From an uncultured Lachnospiraceae bacterium (GTDB taxonomy: Bacteria; Bacillota; Clostridia; Lachnospirales; Lachnospiraceae): a DNA stretch of 64,000 nucleotides. Shown here piece after piece: positions 60,665 through 64,000 of this stretch. Position 1 is the first letter of the stretch. Every line of letters begins with the position of its first letter. The notes beneath the pieces are model-generated. The model was not told where the DNA came from and did no database searches. It saw only the letters and a program-made list of their open reading frames with translations. The position numbers and the translations under genes were made by a program. The DNA lies in NCBI GenBank assembly GCA_910576895.1, contig CAJTJZ010000001.1, positions 23,208-87,207 of the forward strand, in the 5' to 3' direction.

Positions 60665-61460
60665 GATATTCCCCTTCTTTTTCATCTTCTACAATGATAC
60701 CTTTATTTAATGTTATAACACGCTTATGCATAGCATTTACAACATCCATATTATGCGTTACTACAATCACCGTTGTCCCTTTTTGATTAATTTCATCTAA
60801 TAATGCCATAATCTCCCAAGAATTTTTTGGATCAAGATTTCCCGTTGGCTCATCGCATAATAAAATCATTGGATCATTTACAATGGCTCGTGCTAGGGCA
60901 ACTCTTTGCTGTTCTCCTCCTGAAAGCTGCCTTGGAAATTTTTGATGTTTCTCTAAAATGCCAACAATAGAAAGCACCGATGGCACTCGCCTTTTAATCG
61001 TCTTTGTATCTGCACCAATAACACGTTGTGCAAAGGCTACATTATCAAATACATTCTGATTTTTTAAAAGGCGGAAATCCTGAAAAACAATACCTAATTT
61101 TCTTCTTAAATAAGGCACTTGATAATGCTTTAATTTTGTAATATCTTTTCCATCTACTAAAATATTACCAGAACTTGGCTCAATTTCTTTCATTAAAAGA
61201 CGTAAGATCGTTGATTTTCCTGAACCGCTTGGTCCTACAATAAATACAAATTCTCCACGCTGCACCTTAAAAGAAATATCTGTAATCGCAGGGCTTGCAT
61301 TGCTTTTATAAGTTTTACTGACACGATCCATTACAAGAGCTGGCCTTACACCACCTTCATGATTATGTACCAGTTCTCTAACAATCACTGTTTTTTCTTT
61401 ATCTAGAGATAATTTTTGTTTATAATCCTTTCCTTCCATCACTTTTTCTATTGCAGACAT
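60657..61460 (-). CDS. ftsE: Cell division ATP-binding protein FtsE with N-terminal extension
   Basis: 267 residues; the ABC ATPase core begins near residue 40 (PALVMDRVSKTYKSNASPAI), with Walker A VGPSGSGKSTILRLL, signature RQLSGGEQQRVALARAI, Walker B ILLCDEPTGNLDP and VVVTHNMDVVNAM. A 40-residue charged N-terminal extension is longer than typical FtsE (about 225-230). The ATG at 61460 follows AAAGGAG only at 27 nt, and CAGACA/TGTCTG could pair over the start codon. A later ATG at 61439 has a weak SD. The start is therefore the uncertain part. Confidence 0.92.
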   Translation of the reverse strand: MSAIEKVMEGKDYKQKLSLDKEKTVIVRELVHNHEGGVRPALVMDRVSKTYKSNASPAITDISFKVQRGEFVFIVGPSGSGKSTILRLLMKEIEPSSGNILVDGKDITKLKHYQVPYLRRKLGIVFQDFRLLKNQNVFDNVAFAQRVIGADTKTIKRRVPSVLSIVGILEKHQKFPRQLSGGEQQRVALARAIVNDPMILLCDEPTGNLDPKNSWEIMALLDEINQKGTTVIVVTHNMDVVNAMHKRVITLNKGIIVEDEKEGEYHE

Positions 61461-61616
61461 AAATATAAAGGCTTAAACTGTCTGTCTCTCCTTTTCTATT
61501 TTTATAATATTCAATTCATATATTAATTAATTTATAAATATAATTTATTTTAAGTTACTAAAATCATATTAGCTTGCTTACTAACTATATCGCTGACTCG
61601 CTTCCACATTATACAC

Positions 61617-61651
61617 CGAAAAAAGCCATATGACAACCTTCGTCATATGAC
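61617..61651 (-). terminator. Terminator after cdaR
   Basis: Minus strand GTCATATG and CATATGAC arms pair (8 bp, extendable) and are followed by GGCTTTTTT. It lies 29 nt past the cdaR stop. Confidence 0.75.
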
Positions 61652-61679
61652 TTCTTATTTTTTTCACAAATATTTTCCT

Positions 61680-62768
61680 TTAATATTCCAAACTTTCCAT
61701 ATATTTCATATATTTAACGACCATTAATGCAATCTTAAAGGTAATGGCATCTTCAAATATTCTTAAATCAAGATTTGTACTCTTTTGCAGCTTGTCCAAA
61801 CGATATACTAATGTATTTCTATGGATGTAAAGTTGTCTTGATGTTTCCGATACATTAAGACTATTCTCAAAAAATTTATTAATTGTTGCTAATGTTTCAT
61901 CATCAAAATCATCTGGTGATTTTCCATCAAAAATTTCTCTAATAAACATTTTACATAAAGGCAATGGAAGCTGATAAATCAATCGTCCAATCCCAAGATT
62001 ACTATATGCAACTACATTTCTTGTACTATAAAAAATCTTTCCTACATCTAATGCCATTTTTGCTTCTTTATAAGAGCGAGAAACATCTTTTAATTCATTT
62101 ACAATCGTACCAAAAGCAATATGCACTTGTGTCATTGCTTCTGTATTTAACATATCCAATAAAATTTTTGCTGTCTTTCCTAAATCTTCATATGTTTCAT
62201 TTGATTTTAATTCTTTTACAAGAATAATATTTTTCTCATCGACTGCTGTAATAAAATCTTTTGTTTTTGCAGAAAATAAACTGCGTACTGTTTCTAAAGC
62301 ACTATTATCTTTCTCTACTTTTGTTTCAATCAAAAATACAACCCGGCGTACATCTGTTTCAATATGCAGCTTTTTTGCACGATTATAAATATCTACAAGA
62401 AGTAAATTATCTAAGAGCAAATTTTTAATAAAATTATCTTTATCATATCGCTCTTTATATGCAACTAAAAGATTTTGAATCTGGAAAGCTGCAATCTTTC
62501 CAATCATGTAAACATCTTCACTTTCACCTTTTGCTAACAAGATATATTCTGGCTGGCTATCATCAAATACTTTAAAAAACTGAAAGCCATTCAATACCTG
62601 ACTATCTGCCGGGGATTCTACAAATGCAAGAACAGCTGATTCATATTCTTCTGGATTTGCAATTGTTGTAGCAAGTGGTTTTCCTTCTGTGTCCATGACA
62701 CAAATATCAACTCTAGTAATCCCCTTCAACCCTTCAACCGTACTCTGTAATACCTGATTTGATATCAT
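61680..62768 (-). CDS. CdaR/PucR-family transcriptional regulator
   Basis: 362 residues. The N-terminal part (1-140) is a PocR/sugar-diacid-recognition-like sensory domain (GITRVDICVMDTEGKPLATT), the middle resembles a GGDEF-like degenerate fold, and the C-terminal 60 residues are the PucR-type HTH (FFENSLNVSETSRQLYIHRNTLVYRLDKLQKSTNLDLR). Such proteins control carbohydrate or purine uptake genes in response to small organic acids or sugars. AAAGGATAGCGT precedes the ATG. It lies next to an MsmK/UgpC-type ATPase gene, which could be a target; that is inference from position. Confidence 0.88.
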   Translation of the reverse strand: MISNQVLQSTVEGLKGITRVDICVMDTEGKPLATTIANPEEYESAVLAFVESPADSQVLNGFQFFKVFDDSQPEYILLAKGESEDVYMIGKIAAFQIQNLLVAYKERYDKDNFIKNLLLDNLLLVDIYNRAKKLHIETDVRRVVFLIETKVEKDNSALETVRSLFSAKTKDFITAVDEKNIILVKELKSNETYEDLGKTAKILLDMLNTEAMTQVHIAFGTIVNELKDVSRSYKEAKMALDVGKIFYSTRNVVAYSNLGIGRLIYQLPLPLCKMFIREIFDGKSPDDFDDETLATINKFFENSLNVSETSRQLYIHRNTLVYRLDKLQKSTNLDLRIFEDAITFKIALMVVKYMKYMESLEY

Positions 62769-62892
62769 ACGCTATCCTTTCCTTACAGTCTCCTTCCCTC
62801 TGGCTTGGATAACTGCAACAATACCTGCACAATAGTAACAAAAACTACTTTCTCTAAAATATCAATATCCTATTTATTCCAAATCAATTATT

Positions 62893-62921
62893 ATGATAGC
62901 ACATTTTTTGTAAAAAGTAAA
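62893..62921 (-). promoter_or_regulatory. Promoter of cdaR
   Basis: Minus strand TTTACT, 17-bp spacer, TATCAT with an upstream TG (extended -10). The leader is about 118 nt. The rest of the 336-bp gap holds the msmK terminator and AT-rich sequence. Confidence 0.45.
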
Positions 62922-63046
62922 TTAAAAATTCTTAAGATTTTCTGAATTTTTTGGTATATTATCACAGAATCTAATTTTAATTTATAAATTTCAAATAGTA
63001 TTTATACAAAATTTATTATAGCAAATTCTAAGAAATTTCTTATTAA

Positions 63047-63080
63047 GCAAAAAAGGCATACACTCTAAGAAATGTATGCC
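63047..63080 (-). terminator. Terminator after the ABC ATPase gene
   Basis: Minus strand GGCATACA pairs with TGTATGCC across a 10-nt loop and is followed by TTTTTTG. Confidence 0.75.
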
Positions 63081-63104
63081 AAATAATCAATTTAAATAAT
63101 AAAA

Positions 63105-64000
63105 TTAATTTGTAATAATCTTTTCTGTTTCTTTATCAAAGACATGTACTTTTGACAAGTCAAGTGCAATCTTGATAGTATCACCCGGCCTTGCTGTTGT
63201 ACGAGGATTTACTCTTGCTGTTACCTCAAATTGATCTACAGTAAAATACAAGAATACTTCTGCACCTAGCAATTCGTATACACGCACAGTTGCTTCCAAT
63301 ACACTATCAGGAGAAGATGCAATAAATTCTTCTGTATCCTTTACATCTTCAGGACGAATACCAAGAATTACAGTTTTATCAATATAACCGCCATCAATTA
63401 CTTTCTTTGCTTTTGCTTCTGGAAGTTTAATAGAATGAGAACCAAAGGCAAGTACAACATCATTTCCTGATTGAACTGCTTTTGCTTCAATAAAATTCAT
63501 TTGAGGTGAACCCATAAATCCTGCAACAAACAGATTTTGTGGTCTATCATAAAGATTTTGAGGTGTATCTACCTGCTGAATTAAACCGTCTTTCATAACA
63601 ACGATTCTTGTACCAAGTGTCATAGCCTCTGTCTGATCATGTGTTACATAAATAATTGTTGTTTCCAATCTTTGATGAAGTTTAGAAATTTCAATACGCA
63701 TTTGTACACGCAATTTTGCATCCAAGTTGGAAAGCGGCTCATCCATAAGGAATACCTTTGGATTACGAACAATAGCACGCCCCATCGCAACACGCTGTCT
63801 CTGACCACCTGATAAAGCCTTTGGTTTACGATCTAATAAATGTTCAATATCAAGAATTCTTGCTGCTTCATGTACTAATTTGTCAATTTGATCTTTTGGT
63901 GTTTTTCTTAGTTTCAAACCAAAAGCCATATTATCATATACAGACATATGAGGATACAAAGCATAGTTCTGGAATACCATTGCAATATCCCTGTCTTTTG
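63105..64000 (-). CDS. Carbohydrate ABC transporter ATPase (MsmK/UgpC/MalK type), 5' end beyond window
   Basis: The frame stays open to the window edge (reading ..KDRDIAMVFQN), so the N-terminus including Walker A is missing. Seen are the Q-loop region MVFQNYALYPHMSVYDNMAFGL, signature LSGGQRQRVAMGRAI, Walker B VFLMDEPLSNLDA and H-loop YVTHDQTEAMTLG. A C-terminal MalK-like TOBE/regulatory domain follows (about 95 residues: GIRPEDVKDTEE, FTVDQFEVTARVNP). Such ATPases often serve several sugar importers. The first visible ATG at 63980 is internal and not the start. The gene ends in a clear terminator. Confidence 0.94.
   Translation of the reverse strand, partial: KDRDIAMVFQNYALYPHMSVYDNMAFGLKLRKTPKDQIDKLVHEAARILDIEHLLDRKPKALSGGQRQRVAMGRAIVRNPKVFLMDEPLSNLDAKLRVQMRIEISKLHQRLETTIIYVTHDQTEAMTLGTRIVVMKDGLIQQVDTPQNLYDRPQNLFVAGFMGSPQMNFIEAKAVQSGNDVVLAFGSHSIKLPEAKAKKVIDGGYIDKTVILGIRPEDVKDTEEFIASSPDSVLEATVRVYELLGAEVFLYFTVDQFEVTARVNPRTTARPGDTIKIALDLSKVHVFDKETEKIITN

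Overview
The window is AT-rich chromosomal DNA from a low-GC, Gram-positive anaerobe, most likely a Lachnospiraceae-type clostridium. This rests on the pyruvate:ferredoxin oxidoreductase, SigA-type sigma factor, complete F1Fo ATP synthase operon, BofA-family protein, DUF5702/DUF6382-type Flp (Tad) pilus genes, strong GGAGG ribosome-binding sites and a tRNA gene without encoded CCA. No species name can be supported from the sequence alone. Most genes lie on the minus strand.

Layout. 0-6 kb: a secreted BspA-type leucine-rich-repeat protein (cut by the window edge), class II aldolase, an Mrp-type Fe-S carrier and a GT2-TagF surface-polymer transferase, divergent from rpoD. 6-8.4 kb (plus strand): rpoD and a cyclophilin lipoprotein. 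8.3-16 kb (minus): a MarR regulator with a promoter/operator dyad, asnB, an ABC-class ATPase, a GtrB-like glycosyltransferase, a UDP-sugar pyrophosphorylase and MTA/SAH nucleosidase. 16-18 kb: a TSCPD protein with a MurG-family transferase, and a small membrane protein. 18-25 kb is accessory and partly decayed: a duplicated LRR protein, a frameshifted AAA/ART-like relic flanked by an intergenic repeat, two exported DUF362 proteins, a nonsense-riddled Uma2 gene and an ArsP-like permease. 25-31 kb: nifJ with a long structured leader, DUF2441, two GNATs and tRNA-Gln. 31-45 kb: HIT, a flavodoxin-SCP2 fusion and a complete Tad/Flp pilus locus carrying a 277-bp MITE-like insertion. 45-53 kb: bofA and the atpZ-I-B-E-F-H-A-G-D-C operon. 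53-64 kb: DUF402, the sua5-(dead phosphatase)-rpiB operon, a cell-wall amidase, a cytidylate-kinase-like protein, ftsE-ftsX with an S41 protease, a CdaR regulator and an MsmK/UgpC-type ABC ATPase cut by the window end.

How the genes fit together. Pyruvate oxidation (nifJ) and glycolysis (fba) feed an ATP synthase whose c subunit has the residues of Na+-coupled enzymes. FtsEX, the S41 protease, the amidase, the MurG-like enzyme, UDP-sugar synthesis and two glycosyltransferases serve the envelope. The Tad locus builds a Flp-type fibre.

The most unusual signals are not protein genes. (1) Two genes have a strong Shine-Dalgarno sequence separated from the start codon by a perfect hairpin, at ppi and at the UDP-sugar pyrophosphorylase, with matching geometry. 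(2) A modular multi-hairpin intergenic repeat has two full and two partial copies. (3) A MITE-like element with 25/27 matching inverted repeats and a 6-bp flanking duplication sits in the pilus operon. (4) nifJ has a leader of about 300 nt. (5) The YwlE-position phosphatase has lost its catalytic residues.
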